DNA of 64,000 nucleotides from Xiphydria camelus (taxonomy: Eukaryota; Arthropoda; Insecta; Hymenoptera; Xiphydriidae): NCBI GenBank assembly GCA_963678675.1, contig OY783197.1, positions 22,053,934 to 22,117,933 of the forward strand, written 5' to 3'. Positions 11,165 to 21,683 of the stretch are shown piece after piece. Below the pieces are notes generated by a model. That model ran no database searches and was not told where the DNA came from. It saw only the letters and a program-made list of their open reading frames with translations. The first letter of the stretch is position 1. Every line of letters begins with the position of its first letter. The position numbers and the translations under genes are program-made.

Positions 11165-11390
11165 CACTGAGAAAAAAATCTTGTATTCAATTAAATCGAT
11201 TTTTACGGGTGAAGGAATGCAGAATTAGATGTTTCAATTAATAAATTTGGTTATAACGATTAACGGTTATTTGAAGGAAACAGGCTATGGTCCATTCAAG
11301 TCAATTGTTAGTCCAAGTAATTAGATCTGCATTCTCTCACCCATAATCGCCGATTTATTCAAACCTACTGCATTTTTTTCTCAGAGAGTG
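11165..11390. mobile_element. MITE family C, copy C1
   Basis: CACTGAGAAAAAAATC ... TTTTTTTCTCAGAGAGTG, flanked by TA. The arms carry a GGGTGAAGGAATGCAGA-type block whose inverse TCTGCATTCTCTCACCC lies near the right end. It carries an unoccupied ATTCAATTAAATCG site that is filled in C2. Confidence 0.8.
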
Positions 11391-11424
11391 TAGTTATTGA
11401 AGTTTATTTTTTGGCGAGAATTAT

Positions 11425-12640
11425 GTCTATTCTCTTCAGTCGAAAAAATGTAAGGGAGATACACAAATTTGCGACACAAGCGCAGACAGAGACGGAGAGA
11501 GCGAGAGAGCGAAGCTCTGGCGAATTCAGGGACTCGAATTTGATACGTAAATGCACGTGATAGACGCCCGCGTGAATCACACTGTATAGTACACCGTTAT
11601 CACGACGTCCGGTTTCAAGTTTCTCGACGTCTTTTGCTTTTATATTTCTTTTTTCCGCTACCTCTTCTCCTCCTCCCTCCTCGTGTTTCGCGGAACCTTT
11701 CAGCGAACGCTCCATCGCGATTCCGTGATTTTCCTTTCCACTCTAAATTCTCTGCCTCTGAGTGGCATGAATACAACCTATCCGCCTCAGGCGCGGCTGT
11801 GGAAATGGAGAAATCCAATTACCTCGTTACAACCCGAGTCTATACTTAATCCAATTTATATTCGCGCTTTTACAGGAGCGATGGAACGCGTCGACAAATT
11901 CAATGTACCTAGGTAGAGTCGGAAAGCAAGGCGACGGTTGATAAAATTTGCTATGTACCCGCAAAAGGAACGTTACCGACGAAACGAAGCTTCGCGCGCG
12001 CGGTGAATGTCAATTTCGGACGTTCGCAATACGGTAAAGTTGAATTGAACAATTTTGACATTCCCGGGCGTGTATTAGCCGTAGCACGTGCGCGATCCGC
12101 GTTGTGGTAAAATTACGTCCACTCCGAAGGCGGATTGATATAAATTGGCTCTAATTCCCTCCAATCGACGTCAATTTACCCAGAAACGGAGGAACGATCT
12201 TTCGCGCCATCTGCGACCGACATTCGTTTCGAACGGCGCGTTGCCCGGGACTGGTAATGCAGGGTGATTCAGAAACGTGGTTTCGTCGGTAACACAGCTG
12301 GTGATCTATGGTTCTCGAGCCACGTCTTTTCCTCCTCTTGTACGAAACGCCTGCAGATGGCATCAGTAAGCCGTCACTCTATATCTTTCCACCCCTCAAT
12401 TTGTCCAATGACTAATTGACCTGGCGGTAATAACCGGTTCACGCAGCGGTCTGCACCTTGACTTTCGTCGCAATTCCAATGTAACTCTTTTATCATTAGT
12501 CGGCGTAAATTCGTGTGATGATCGTTTAACGAGTTGCGTTGAAGTTTGCGCTGAAATTGCCGCAGTTCGGTAGTCCCGTTTGATCGCGCTATCATCGAAT
12601 TGAACCGGATGATGGTTGAATTTCGAAACGAGTTTCTACC
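11425..12640. other. Mixed sequence, no supported gene
   Basis: Contains CpG-rich patches (11980-12240) and several ORFs of 67-103 codons without recognisable motifs. The - strand ORF at 11404-11715 runs into the end of O1, so it is probably chance. Confidence 0.45.
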
Positions 12641-13090
12641 CTGGCGGAAAAAAACATGTCAAAGTACAGAAAAAATATTCCAGTCTACACCGATTCACGT
12701 CAGTTCTATGCTGAAGTAGGTACGAAGTTTGAAACACATTTGTAGTCTTCTATAGTATGGCGTCATATACTTCGTCAATTGAAGTAGTCCATAGTTTTTT
12801 GTAGAAATTGCCTAGATTTTGAATTCTAAAATTACAAACAACTCCCTTAATTTGAATCAGTAAAAATAACTGAGGATTGGTAACTTTTCACTGATTCAGA
12901 TTAAGAGAGAAGATGATTGTAGTTTTAGAATTCAAAATCAAAGGAATTTCAACAAAAAATTAAGAGAGTATGGCAGTCTATGAAGATCTATGGTCAGTTA
13001 CGAATTTCAATGATTTTCTATGATCATTACATCGGCATAAAAATACATAGTATCTCGTACTTTGCCGTAAAAACTATTTTCGCTATGGCA
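12641..13090. mobile_element. Large palindromic element Y
   Basis: Ends CTGGCGGAAAAAAAC..TCAAAGTAC and inverse GTACTTTGCCG..TTTTCGCTATGGCAG. The arms meet near 12875 and include AGATTTTGAATTCTAAAA and AATCTGAATCAGTGAAAA with their inverses. No coding potential; superfamily unknown. Confidence 0.6.
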
Positions 13091-13296
13091 GAGTCACGAG
13101 TGCTGAAATATACTGAATCTTCCTTATAGCTTCTTCTCGTTTGGGAAATGAGCGGTAATTTATCCGTTACGATTGCCGCGGGTTAACGCGCGACGCGAAA
13201 GCTGTTTTCTGCTCGCCATACACGCGTCGATTGTGCAGCGTTACGAAAACAACTTCGCACCCTGACACTAATCCAAGAATTTTTCTTCTTTTTCAG

Positions 13297-13326
13297 CTGC
13301 CCGACTTGGACAGCCTCGACGAAAAG
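13297..13326 (+). CDS. Candidate 30-base microexon (LPDLDSLDEK)
   Basis: A strong acceptor (TTTTTCTTCTTTTTCAG, ending at 13296) and a consensus donor (AAG|GTGAGT at 13327) bound 30 bases, which read LPDLDSLDEK in phase 0. Nine of ten codons end in G or C, although flanking intron-like DNA is AT-rich. The next in-phase candidate on the strand is at 14236-14298. Acidic 10-residue cassettes are common among neuronal and muscle microexons, but I cannot name the gene. No transcript support is available here, so the call rests on the splice borders and codon use. Confidence 0.45.
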
Positions 13327-13456
13327 GTGAGTTTCGAACGCATCTCATGAGTATTTCTTTCTCCTACCTACTGAGAGGTACGTTGGACCATTTAAAAAAT
13401 ATAAACGCTCGTTGTGCGCCTACGTATTTCTCCGTCGTCAATTTTCCACCCAGGTG

Positions 13457-14172
13457 CACCGAGAAAAACAACTTGGTTAAAATGACAAAGCATATCTGGT
13501 TACCTAAAAACGAGTTTAGTCATTCTAACTAAAATATTAATAAGTTGAACCAAATATTTACATGGTATGTAGTGGTCGGGGAATTCTGAAAAACCTGGAA
13601 TTATGAGGGAGCTATATGTAGGTTAGGAAAAATAAAGAATTTTTTGGAATTTTTCTCAAATATTACAAATAGCTTGACTTCTAGTCTCTTAAAATTTTGA
13701 AGAATTATATAGAAATCTAAAAAGGGTTCCATATGTATATATGTATGTACCTATCTAAGTTCTCCCTTGTTCTAAAAAAAAACCATTAAATAATATGATT
13801 TAACAAAATTAAGTTATTTTAACGTTTATTTCTCAATTGTCATAACCCGTTCCATGAATATTAATTAATTTGTTCAATCGACGAAAAATATTGATGCATA
13901 AACTTTATGCTACCCATAGTAGTCAGGGAAATTTGGCTCCTTCAGATTGGATAACCTGGAAAAGTCAGGGAACTTCTTTTTCATATTTTGCTAGACACCG
14001 TGATTCTGTTATTTTAACTATATGTTTAGTCATTCTAACTACATGTCTAGTTATTCTAATTAAAAAAATGATCAGACAAACCAAACAGCTAGAGGATCCA
14101 TATTATACCAAACTCTGTTTGGTTATGGTTTCCAGGATTTTGATTAAATTGACCACGTTATTTTTCTCAATG
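13457..14172 (+). mobile_element. MITE family A, copy A3, with nested insertion
   Basis: Left end CACCGAGAAAAACAACTTGG, right end TTATTTTTCTCAATG. Family A sequence breaks at 13560 and resumes after 14002. The whole copy lies between two candidate exons and accounts for most of that putative 909-base intron. Confidence 0.8.
13561..14002. mobile_element. Terminal-inverted-repeat element nested in A3
   Basis: Starts CATGGTATGTAGTGGTCGGGG and ends GCTAGACACCGTG. A relative at 47880-48339 has the clearer left end CACGGTGTCCAACGGTCAGGG, so the ends pair as CACGGTGTC/GACACCGTG. Both copies carry repeated GTCAGGGAA and AACCTGGAA words. hAT-like by appearance, but I cannot confirm the target duplication. 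Confidence 0.65.
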
Positions 14173-14235
14173 CGGTGAAACGTATTCGCGAAACTCTCGT
14201 TTGCCATCGATAATATTTGCGCTGGTATATTTCAG

Positions 14236-14298
14236 GAGTCGTTCGATGCCCGTAAAAGTTTACACAACGATAATAATTTTCGTCCCTCAGGGAGACAG
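14236..14298 (+). CDS. Candidate 63-base exon, 21 codons in phase 0
   Basis: Acceptor GGTATATTTCAG ends at 14235; donor CAG|GTGCGC starts at 14299. The 63 bases are open in phase 0, starting ESFDARKSLH and ending FRPSGRQ. Phase matches the 13297-13326 candidate, so both could be included or skipped without changing frame. The donor is weaker than consensus and codon use is mixed, so this is less secure than the microexon. Product unknown. Confidence 0.35.
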
Positions 14299-14750
14299 GT
14301 GCGCGTGAAACGTTTGTCGAATTAGCCTAATTTAGTCGTGAGCGCGGCAGGTCTCGAATTTTTATTAATAACGTGTCCAAAATACGACCTAGAGCGTTCG
14401 TTGCGGGGCGCGGCTACAACTTACCTCTTCGGCCGCGCTCCTTTCGCAACACTCACCGGCCGTGAGAGGGTCTTTGAGAAAGACGGAGCCCTTTGTAGCC
14501 CTGAGAGATTGGGCCCACTCTGGTCACGTCGCGCGTTACATTACTAATTCATCCTTTCCGAGACGAGGTCGTATATGTACCATCAAACAAAGCGGGTTAT
14601 TACGCGTCGCGGAGTACCTACTGCCCTTCGCGTAAAATATGTAAGTAGTAAATATACGCGGTACGGTAAAATCTGCCATATAGCGATTCCCTAGAGTGGC
14701 TTCCGTCATTTGTATGCATACGTTGTATACCTTGTATCTCTTATCTCTTA
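14299..14750. other. Unique sequence next to satellite
   Basis: A - strand exon-like stretch (14425-14500) has a consensus donor but overlaps no other evidence; see rejected items. Otherwise nothing recognised. Confidence 0.45.
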
Positions 14751-15177
14751 TGAAATTCCCTGAAAAAGTATTTACCGTCGCGAGCACGAATTTTTCGCAT
14801 CGATTATATCCGAGAATGGAGAAATTTCTCGGCACATCTCCTGACTTCGAGCACGTATTTCTCCGAGATTAGATGTATAGACGGGAGGCCTCTCGCATTA
14901 ATTCGGACTATCGACCGCCTTATCTGTTATGGAATTGTTCGTGAAAGTATTTATTGCCAAGGGTGAACTTTTCATATCGAATCTTTCAGAGTATGGGAAC
15001 GTGTGTTGGCGAGTGTGCCCTGACTGGGAGCACGTATCTCTTTGTATATAGTTAGCCGTAGACAAGAAATTTGCTTCACATTTGTTTCAGTCTTATCTGT
15101 TATGAAATTCCCTGGAAACGTATTCATTAACAGAGGTGAATTTTTCGTATCGACTTCTTTTGAGAATAGCGACGTGC
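14751..15177. repeat. Tandem repeat, ~170-bp period, about 2.5 units
   Basis: Units start at 14751, 14920 and 15093, each with TTATCTSTTATGRAATT. Shared landmarks are GTGAATTTTTCGTATCGA, GAGAATRG and GAGCACGTATYTCT. Units differ by many substitutions, so the array is old. The period is in the usual range for insect satellites. Confidence 0.75.
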
Positions 15178-15200
15178 TTTATTTTTAACTAGGTATAATT

Positions 15201-15462
15201 TTGGTCGAAATCGAACTTTTTCTTTTCAAATTTCGATTTTCTATAGCGCTAACCTTTTTGAATTTTGAAATTTCGACTCCATATTCGGATTTAGCGACTC
15301 CAAAAACCCCCGACTAACGACTCTGGTCGAAATCCGACCATAATTACGAATTTCGATTTCCCACATTGTTGCTGCTATTTGGAATTTTTCAATTTCGAGC
15401 CCGGATACGGATTCAGCGACTCCCGCAACCCCCGAATGCCGATTTTGGCGAAGATTGGACAT
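15201..15462. repeat. Tandem repeat, ~123-bp period, two units
   Basis: Two diverged units (about 15201-15323 and 15324-15446) share TGGTCGAAATC, AATTTCGATTT, CGGATTYAGCGACTCC and ACCCCCGA. The array lies immediately after the ~170-bp array but is unrelated to it. Confidence 0.75.
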
Positions 15463-15796
15463 GTTGATGCGAATGACCCCCCTCCGGAAACGAATTCCCC
15501 GACTTCAAAGGGTTAAGCAAATTCCGCAAGCAAGTCCGTACACCTGCCGTGGAGAGAGTGTTCGATGGTTGATCGCGGATGGACGGAAGCTCTATATGTG
15601 TGGGGGCATGATGAACCCTATAGTGACCAAGGATGGTAGAAAAAATGTAAACAAACCGAGGAGCTCTGCGTAGTGGAACCCGAGCAGGTATAGGCTATCT
15701 ATAACGCTCTCTCTTCCTCTCGCGTAGCACCCGTTACTCAGTCACCTCTCTCTCGTACTCATGGTCTCTCTACGTACTGGACCATCTTCAATCGCG

Positions 15797-15919
15797 ATTA
15801 TCTCGTTACCTTGGAACTTTTTGCCGATATTGGTATAAACTTTTTTTGTAGATCAGAATATGGTCTTCAAAAAAGTATTATACGAAATTAGTCCAAAACT
15901 CCATAGGTAACGAGATAAT
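15797..15919. repeat. ATTATCTC hairpin core, copy 2
   Basis: Arms ATTATCTCGTTACC and inverse GGTAACGAGATAAT enclose TGTAGATCAGAATATGG and CTTCAAAAAAGTATTAT. Flanked by TCAATCGCG outside the left arm, as in the 63179 copies when inverted. Confidence 0.75.
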
Positions 15920-15952
15920 CGTAGTTGAAAATCGGAATAGTGTTACTCTACG

Positions 15953-16053
15953 GGGAAGTCTGATTCTTATTGTAGCGGAAAGTTGGCCCCTCGTTCTCAA
16001 TACTTCTTATGATAACGAGGGGTCAAATGTCCGTTAGAGCCGACGTCAGTCTT
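15953..16053. repeat. Inverted repeat hairpin
   Basis: Left GGAAGTCTGA..GTTGGCCCCTCGTT and right AACGAGGGGTCAAATGTC..CAGTCTTCC form arms of about 40 bases around a ~15-base loop. It follows hairpin core copy 2 and may be part of the same element. Confidence 0.6.
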
Positions 16054-17534
16054 CCCTATCCTATGCAATAGTTATTTCAGCATAGATATTTTCAGGAGAG
16101 TCGAACCCTTATTTCTGCCAACAAATATAGCTACAGCATTTAGCGGTGAGAAAATTTTGAAAAAACTGTAGAATAGTCGAGGAATTTTATTTTTAAATGT
16201 CCATAAACACCGCGATATGAAAGTACGCCACCGAATTCGAAGAAGAAACGTGTATCATGTCCCGTCGCTCATTAGTAACATTTCGGAGGTTCCAAGAAAG
16301 CCAAGTTCGACTCCTCTGACCTCGCTAAAGAATATGCGAACGTCTCCATCGCGATCTAATTCGCGATTTACGACGTACAATCAGTGGTTGACGTTAAAAT
16401 AGCGCCCCTACGTTTATTTGGGAGTGACGGGCGGCCGTTCCACGGGCTCGAGTCGACTAACGATCCGCGATAGTCCGAACGACGTCACGCGTGACACTCA
16501 CCGGCCCTCTCCGCAAACAATTTCGCGATCGGCGATTGTCTCGACACGAGAATGATGTCATCCGTGATAATGGTTCCAATTCGCAGCGCGGGGTCGACGA
16601 GGAGATGCGAAAACGGCCCCGCGCGCCGTTCAACGCGGTTAATGACCCGTCGACTCGTGCGCGACACTCGCCGGCCCTTCCCCTGTACTGGTCGCAGTGC
16701 CGGTATCCTCGCCGATTGAAATTATCCTCATTATTATTGCGACGGGGTTGCGTGACGTTATTAGAGGCAATTAAGGCGATTGAATTATGTAAGGTCAATT
16801 ATTTTCGCTCGGGCGATACCGTCTCACTCGAACCTGCGGGCCTCTCTCGCGATTTTGTTTTTCTTCGCGCGCCATTCTGGTTTCGTTTTATTGCGTCTTC
16901 TTTTTCACCCGCTATGTGCGGGTAAACACGTTCTCTCTTTTTTTTTCTCGCGCAAGTGGGTGTATAAAATTACAGCCGGCGATCGCGAAACAACTCATAT
17001 GCGGTATCTGGATCGGTAATTTATTTGAATATAAATCCGCGAAGAGAGAAACTGATGTGTCTTAAGTGTCCCGGCATCGAAATTCGTCATTCGTACACAT
17101 TGGATCGGTGCGACGATCGCAGAGGTGGATCGCTCGTTCGTCATTGGATCACGAATCCAGTCAATATTTATAGGATAAGTAAGTATGTACACGTGTAGAT
17201 TGCGGGCAGACGGTACTGGAGTGCTTGGCACCGATCTATCCGACTGGTGGTTCTCTAACAGAACTTGTTTACGAGTGGCCGCGAGTCTGCCTTAAATCAT
17301 TATATCAATAACCGTCTATCTGGGATTAGCGACGCGTCGGTGCTCGCTATAGCGATGGCAGACGGAAGGTCCGATGACGTTTGGCAGATGTGCCCGATGC
17401 TTCGCCGCTTCGTGTTTGATCGTATTTCTCTCCTGTAAACATTCTTTTTCGACTGATATCCAGCTATCTCAGTCTTATGCCGAGAAGAGGGCTGCTGTTT
17501 CGCATAGATGTGGCAATTCTACAGAAGCCCTGCG
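16054..17534. other. CpG-rich block, no supported gene
   Basis: 16430-16900 is CpG-rich with several overlapping ORFs on both strands (up to 144 codons), as expected from stop depletion. No motif or splice pair convinced me. Confidence 0.45.
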
Positions 17535-17648
17535 CTCCGAGAAAAATCTGGTTGAAAGAACCATAATTTCATCAGAAGTCATGGTGAATTTTGAAGTCAA
17601 CCACAATTTCGTAGATGTTTTGAGCAATGAAATTCTGATTATAATAAT
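17535..17648. mobile_element. MITE family E, fragment E1
   Basis: CTCCGAGAAAAATCTGGTTG then AAGAACCATAATTTCATCAG, matching the left part of E2 (45757-46176). The right part is lost where A4 begins. Confidence 0.6.
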
Positions 17649-17649
17649 A

Positions 17650-18034
17650 AGAGGTTAAACGCACTTGGTTAAACGAATCTAGTTGTTCTAACCAAAATAC
17701 TATAGGTACAGTTGGACCAAATATTTAATTAGGTATTCTAATTACATGTCTAGTTATTATAATCAGAAAATTATCAGTTTAATAAAACAGGTGTTCGCAG
17801 AAAAATAAATCGTAGCATTTACAAAGTTTGTGGTAAATTTCGGGACAAGGTCAATTTATTGTTACGATAACTACAATTTTAGTAAAAATTATAGTAAAGC
17901 TTGTAGAAGTTGTAAGCGTTGCTGTAATTTTTATTAAAACTGTAGTTATCGTAACAATAAACCGGCCTTGTCTCGTAATTTACTACAGACTTTGTAAATG
18001 CTACGATTTATTGGCTTCTGTGCAAATGGTTTGG
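17650..18034 (+). mobile_element. MITE family A, fragment A4
   Basis: Family A interior (GGTTAAACGAATCTAGTTGTTC...) without its left end. It is split by palindrome N and cut by A5 at 18038. Confidence 0.65.
17797..18022. mobile_element. Palindromic element N nested in A4
   Basis: CGCAGAAAAATAAATCGTAGC at the left and the inverse GCTACGATTTATTGGCTTCTG at the right. Arms of ~90 bases (GCATTTACAAAGT, GACAAGG, TTATTGTTACGATAACTACA) surround a short centre. Confidence 0.7.
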
Positions 18035-18037
18035 TTA

Positions 18038-18293
18038 CATTGAGAAAAATAATTAGGTTAAAATGACAAGACGCGCCTAATTAAAGACATTTAACTATTC
18101 TAACCGAAATACCGATCAATTGAACCAAATATCAAGTTTTTCCAACCAAACGTTTAGTTATTCCAACCAAACGTTTAGTTATTCTAACCAAAAAAATGGT
18201 CAGCTTAACCAAACAGATGGAGGATCCATATATTTCATGAAAGAGTTTCTTCTCCAAGATTTTGGTTTGACTGACCAAACATTATTCTCACTG
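18038..18293 (+). mobile_element. MITE family A, copy A5
   Basis: CATTGAGAAAAATAATTAGG to TTATTCTCACTG. The left end sits at a TA inside A4. The middle has two consecutive copies of the step TCCAACCAAACGTTTAGTTA. Confidence 0.8.
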
Positions 18294-19052
18294 TATATCC
18301 AAAGAAAATCGTTTTGGAGTAAAGCAACTTTCCCTAGAGACGCGCAAACTCAAAGTTCGCCCGAATTCGCCGGCTTCGGCGTCGACTTCGCAGTGGCAAC
18401 GAGGTCGACGATCGCTCACTGTCCAGCCGAGTGTTTTCGTGTGCTTAATGCGCGCGCGACATGTCCGCCGCGCCGATACTTCGGGAGCCGCGCGTGTTCG
18501 CTCTCCTCCGCGACGCTCGGAGATTTGGGTTAATATCTGTTGGCACCCGGCGGATGCAATTGAACCGCGCCGCGCTGCGCGAATTGTTGCGCTTATTTAT
18601 TCGCGCAGGTGCGCGGGGCCGGGGAACACGGCTCTCCCCTCGCCTTCAACTTCTCGCAATTAGCTTTTTCCTCTCCGCGCGCGGTTCGCGTCGATTTCGC
18701 CCGGCGCGTTGAAGAAGACGAGAAGTCTGCGGTTTTCGCGTGGGAGCGGGTGTTCGTGCCGTTAAGGGGACCTCCACACCGTGAGATTTATTTGAATTGC
18801 AGGATTACGTCGATGCGTTTCTATTCTGCGCGCAGAGGAAGCTTATCGACGTCTTTCAAGAAGAGAGGAAGTGTCTAAATATTTTCCCGTGACTCTGATA
18901 TGACGTACCGCCCGTGAATTCGTGTGAGCGATACGTGCCGTCAGTCAGGATACGTCCTGACTCGACTTTATTTTCGGAAGACATCGTTATGGGCGTTGCA
19001 TCGAAGTGGAGCTTCATTTCAATCGCGAGATCGTTTGACGAATTGAGCGAAA
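18294..19052. other. CpG-rich block, no supported gene
   Basis: 18350-18780 is strongly CpG-rich with several overlapping short ORFs. Nothing recognised. Confidence 0.45.
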
Positions 19053-19231
19053 GTATTAAGAAAAAAAAAATTGGTCAATTTAATCCAAATATCCTGAAAG
19101 CTATAACCAAACCATTTAGTGAAATATGGATCCATCATCTGTGTCTGGTTAGATTGACCATTTTCTGGTTAGAATAACTAGATGTATAGTTGGAATGACT
19201 AAATATTCGGTTCAACTTGTTAGTATTTTCG
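19053..19231 (-). mobile_element. MITE family A, fragment A6
   Basis: Inverted family A sequence (GGATCCATCATCTG, GGTTAGAATAACTAG) lacking its right third, which is cut by the start of A7. Confidence 0.65.
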
Positions 19232-19701
19232 TCTGAGGAAAATTACTCGGTCAGTCCAACCAAAATCCTGGAGATGATGACAAAACTGTTTGGTAAAATA
19301 CACTGAAAGAACTCTTGGTTAGGCTGACAAAATATTTTGAACGAATACAAGGCAAGAAAACGTTTTTTTTTTGGAATCGCAAAATTCTTTGGTTGATATA
19401 ACGAAAATTTTGATGGCAGAACTAAACATTTGGTTAATCCAACAATTATTTTTTAGGTTATCAAATTGACTCAACGAAATTATCTTGTTGGCTACTTTTT
19501 TTCTCAGTATATGGACCCTCCATCTGTTTGGTTAAGCTGACCAATTTTTGGTTATAATAACTAAACGTTTAGTTGGAATAACTAAAAATTTGGTTATAAT
19601 AACTTGATATTTGATTCAATTTAATAGTATTTTGGTTAGAATAACTAAATTCGTTCAACCAGATGCGTTTTGTCATTTTAACCAAGTTATTTTTCTCAGT
19701 G
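19232..19701 (-). mobile_element. MITE family A, copy A7, interrupted by F
   Basis: Left end TCTGAGGAAAATTACTCGG, right end AAGTTATTTTTCTCAGTG. The interior is contiguous across the F insertion: AAACTGTTTGGTAAAATA then TATGGACCCTCCATC. Confidence 0.8.
19301..19509. mobile_element. MITE family F nested in A7
   Basis: CACTGAAAGAACTCTTGG ... CTACTTTTTTTCTCAGTA, inserted at TA in the middle of A7. The interior is unlike A. Confidence 0.75.
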
Positions 19702-20607
19702 AGGAGAAGTACGAGAAGTTTTTCACTCCTGACGTAGAACAAATACCTAGTTATCAAATGTGTCGAATCCTTCGACAGTAGTGCCGAGTTTAACGAAAGT
19801 CGTCGGATGATATCTCGGAGCGCTTCCTCGTTAGCGGAGCGCCGCTGTACGTCGTTGCGCTATCTCCTCGCGTGTAACTCGTCAGTGGAAGACCTCTACA
19901 TAAGCACAGATACGGGATGCCTCGAGCGTTTGAGTTATACGAGTTCGACTGTACAGAAATCGGGAGATCGAAATAGAAACGGCTTGAAAAAATTGCAGAA
20001 ATGCGTGACTATTCAGTATTAGCGAAACTGACCGAAAAGCCACCGCGTTAGAATTCGTCGATGATTGTTACGGCGACTCTGACTCCAGAAGGAGCGTAAA
20101 TTCGTAAAGAAGTATTTGTCGAGAGGAGAGACGAAAAATAAGAACAAGTTGCCAAAGCGCGAACCGACCTTGAGGAAGATCGGAACGCGCGGCGCGCGCC
20201 TCGCTCCGACTTCCCTCGAACCTTCGCGCGGCTTCTCGGTAAACTCGTCGTGCGCGTATCTTTTTCCTACTTTCAGCCTCCCGTTGAAATCGCCGAGGAG
20301 AGCGGGCGCGCGGTTGCGATTTTCGAGAGGACGAAATCGAAAATTGGCCGCGTAGAACGACCGATCATAGGCGCGCGAATGAGCGTCGCTGACGATTATG
20401 CGCGTCGTAGATGCGAAATTGTAGGCCTGGCGGAATTTTATAGCCTCGGCACTCGGAAGGCGTTGAAAGTTCAGCGGCCGCCGTCGGAGACCCGGTTTTC
20501 CGCTTCCAGCTGCGGCGAAGGTGCAACTATGTGTACGCGCGTATCGTCGAACTCGTTTACGCGGCGGGATAATTGCAACCGCGCGTCGAATTCGCGATCG
20601 CTTCGTT
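19702..20607. other. CpG-rich block, no supported gene
   Basis: 20110-20560 is CpG-rich with ORFs up to 126 codons on the + strand. No motif or strong splice pair seen. Confidence 0.45.
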
Positions 20608-20955
20608 CACTGAGAAAAAACAACCGTTGACTCAACTGGATATCGGTTAAGCCAACCATACCGCGATGTTAAATACGCGGAACCCAAGCGGGAAGATGTC
20701 TCAACTGCATGTCACAGCTGAGTGATGATTTTCCATGAACCTCATCGATGGTTGAGATGGTTTGTTCAGAAGCCTAGATGACCTTATTGAAGTATTGAAT
20801 TGGTAATTGACTGAATCACATGTATAGTTAATTCAATGACCTAACCGTTGTTCCAGTTTCTACATATTTGAGGCAACTGCATTAGTAGTTGAGTCAACTG
20901 AACAAGTCAACTTACTATGCCGTGAAGTTGGATCCACCACATTATCTTAGTCATA
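20608..20955. mobile_element. MITE-like region L
   Basis: Begins with the shared end CACTGAGAAAAAACAACCG. The interior repeats GTTGACTCAACTG/CAGTTGA-type words. No matching right end is visible before the TTAA of Q1. Confidence 0.4.
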
Positions 20956-20959
20956 TTAA

Positions 20960-21437
20960 GGGTCCTCGAGATTGGGGAGCAGGGTAGAGGTAAAGATAAA
21001 AAGGCGAAGAAATTGTACGCACTACTTTCTCCTAAATAAAAGGCCAAATAAATAAAGCAGGCTTGTTAGTTAAAACTTTTGCTTCATGACTAGCGGGTGA
21101 CACGAGTCGAACGCGGTAGGAGCTTGCACAAATACGAAATAAATGATTTAAAATGGAAATCGGTTGACAGCTTCACGACCAAGACGAGACACGCGAATGT
21201 AGAATAAATGAACATCATTGTCTCGGTGTCTCGTCTCGGTTTCGTCTCGGTATTTCAAATCATTTACTTCCCGCTGCCGTAAGCTTCTACCCAGCTAAGC
21301 TCGTGTCACCCGCTAGCCATCGAGGAAGAGTTCCACTTGGTAAATCTATTTTATTCATTTGGGGCCTTTTATTTAGGAGAAAGTAGTGAGCAAAATTTTA
21401 CCCTTCCCTTTACCCCGTTCCTTACGCTCGAGGACCC
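20960..21437. mobile_element. TTAA-flanked palindromic MITE Q1
   Basis: TTAA on both sides (20956-20959, 21438-21441). Ends GGGTCCTCGAGATTGGGGAG and inverse CTCGAGGACCC. Inner arms TGACTAGCGGGTGACACGAG and the inverse CTCGTGTCACCCGCTAGCCA. No ORF. Confidence 0.75.
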
Positions 21438-21441
21438 TTAA

Positions 21442-21679
21442 CACTAGATTTACGGACGGTTTCGACGTTCTAAAATGGTCATTTTGGCGGATAATTATCT
21501 CGATAACTACGAAATTTTAGTCTATGCTACTATACCTATCTTGTACAGCGAAATATAATCTACAAAAAAGTATTTCACCAATTTAGTCTAAAACCTCATA
21601 GGTTACTAGATAATCGAAATTGAATGGCACTCTGAATAAGTTACCCGTCAAATTGACGGGTTTCCGTAAAAATCTAGTG
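21442..21679. mobile_element. TTAA-flanked palindromic MITE Q2
   Basis: Shares the TTAA at 21438-21441 with Q1 and ends at TTAA 21680-21683. Terminal arms CACTAGATTTACGGA and inverse TCCGTAAAAATCTAGTG. Its centre is hairpin core copy 3. Confidence 0.75.
21494..21614. repeat. ATTATCTC hairpin core, copy 3
   Basis: ATTATCTCGATAACTACGAA ... GGTTACTAGATAAT around TCTACAAAAAAGTATT. Followed by CGAAATTGAATGGCA, resembling the flank of the 63179 array (CGCGATCGAATGGCA). Confidence 0.7.
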
Positions 21680-21683
21680 TTAA

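Larger units (their letters stand above)
11002..11424. mobile_element. Palindromic element O1 with nested C1
   Basis: Starts TTAAACTTACTCGCTAAG and ends with the inverse of CTCGCCAAAAAATAAACTTC. It contains the ATTATCTC hairpin core and was split at TA by MITE C1. Related copy O2 at 47004-47198 lacks the insert and shows the original arrangement. Confidence 0.65.

Noticed and set aside
14425..14500. 76-base - strand exon candidate with GTAAG donor
   Set aside because: A second donor-like site lies inside it, its acceptor is short, and it has no partner exon on that strand.
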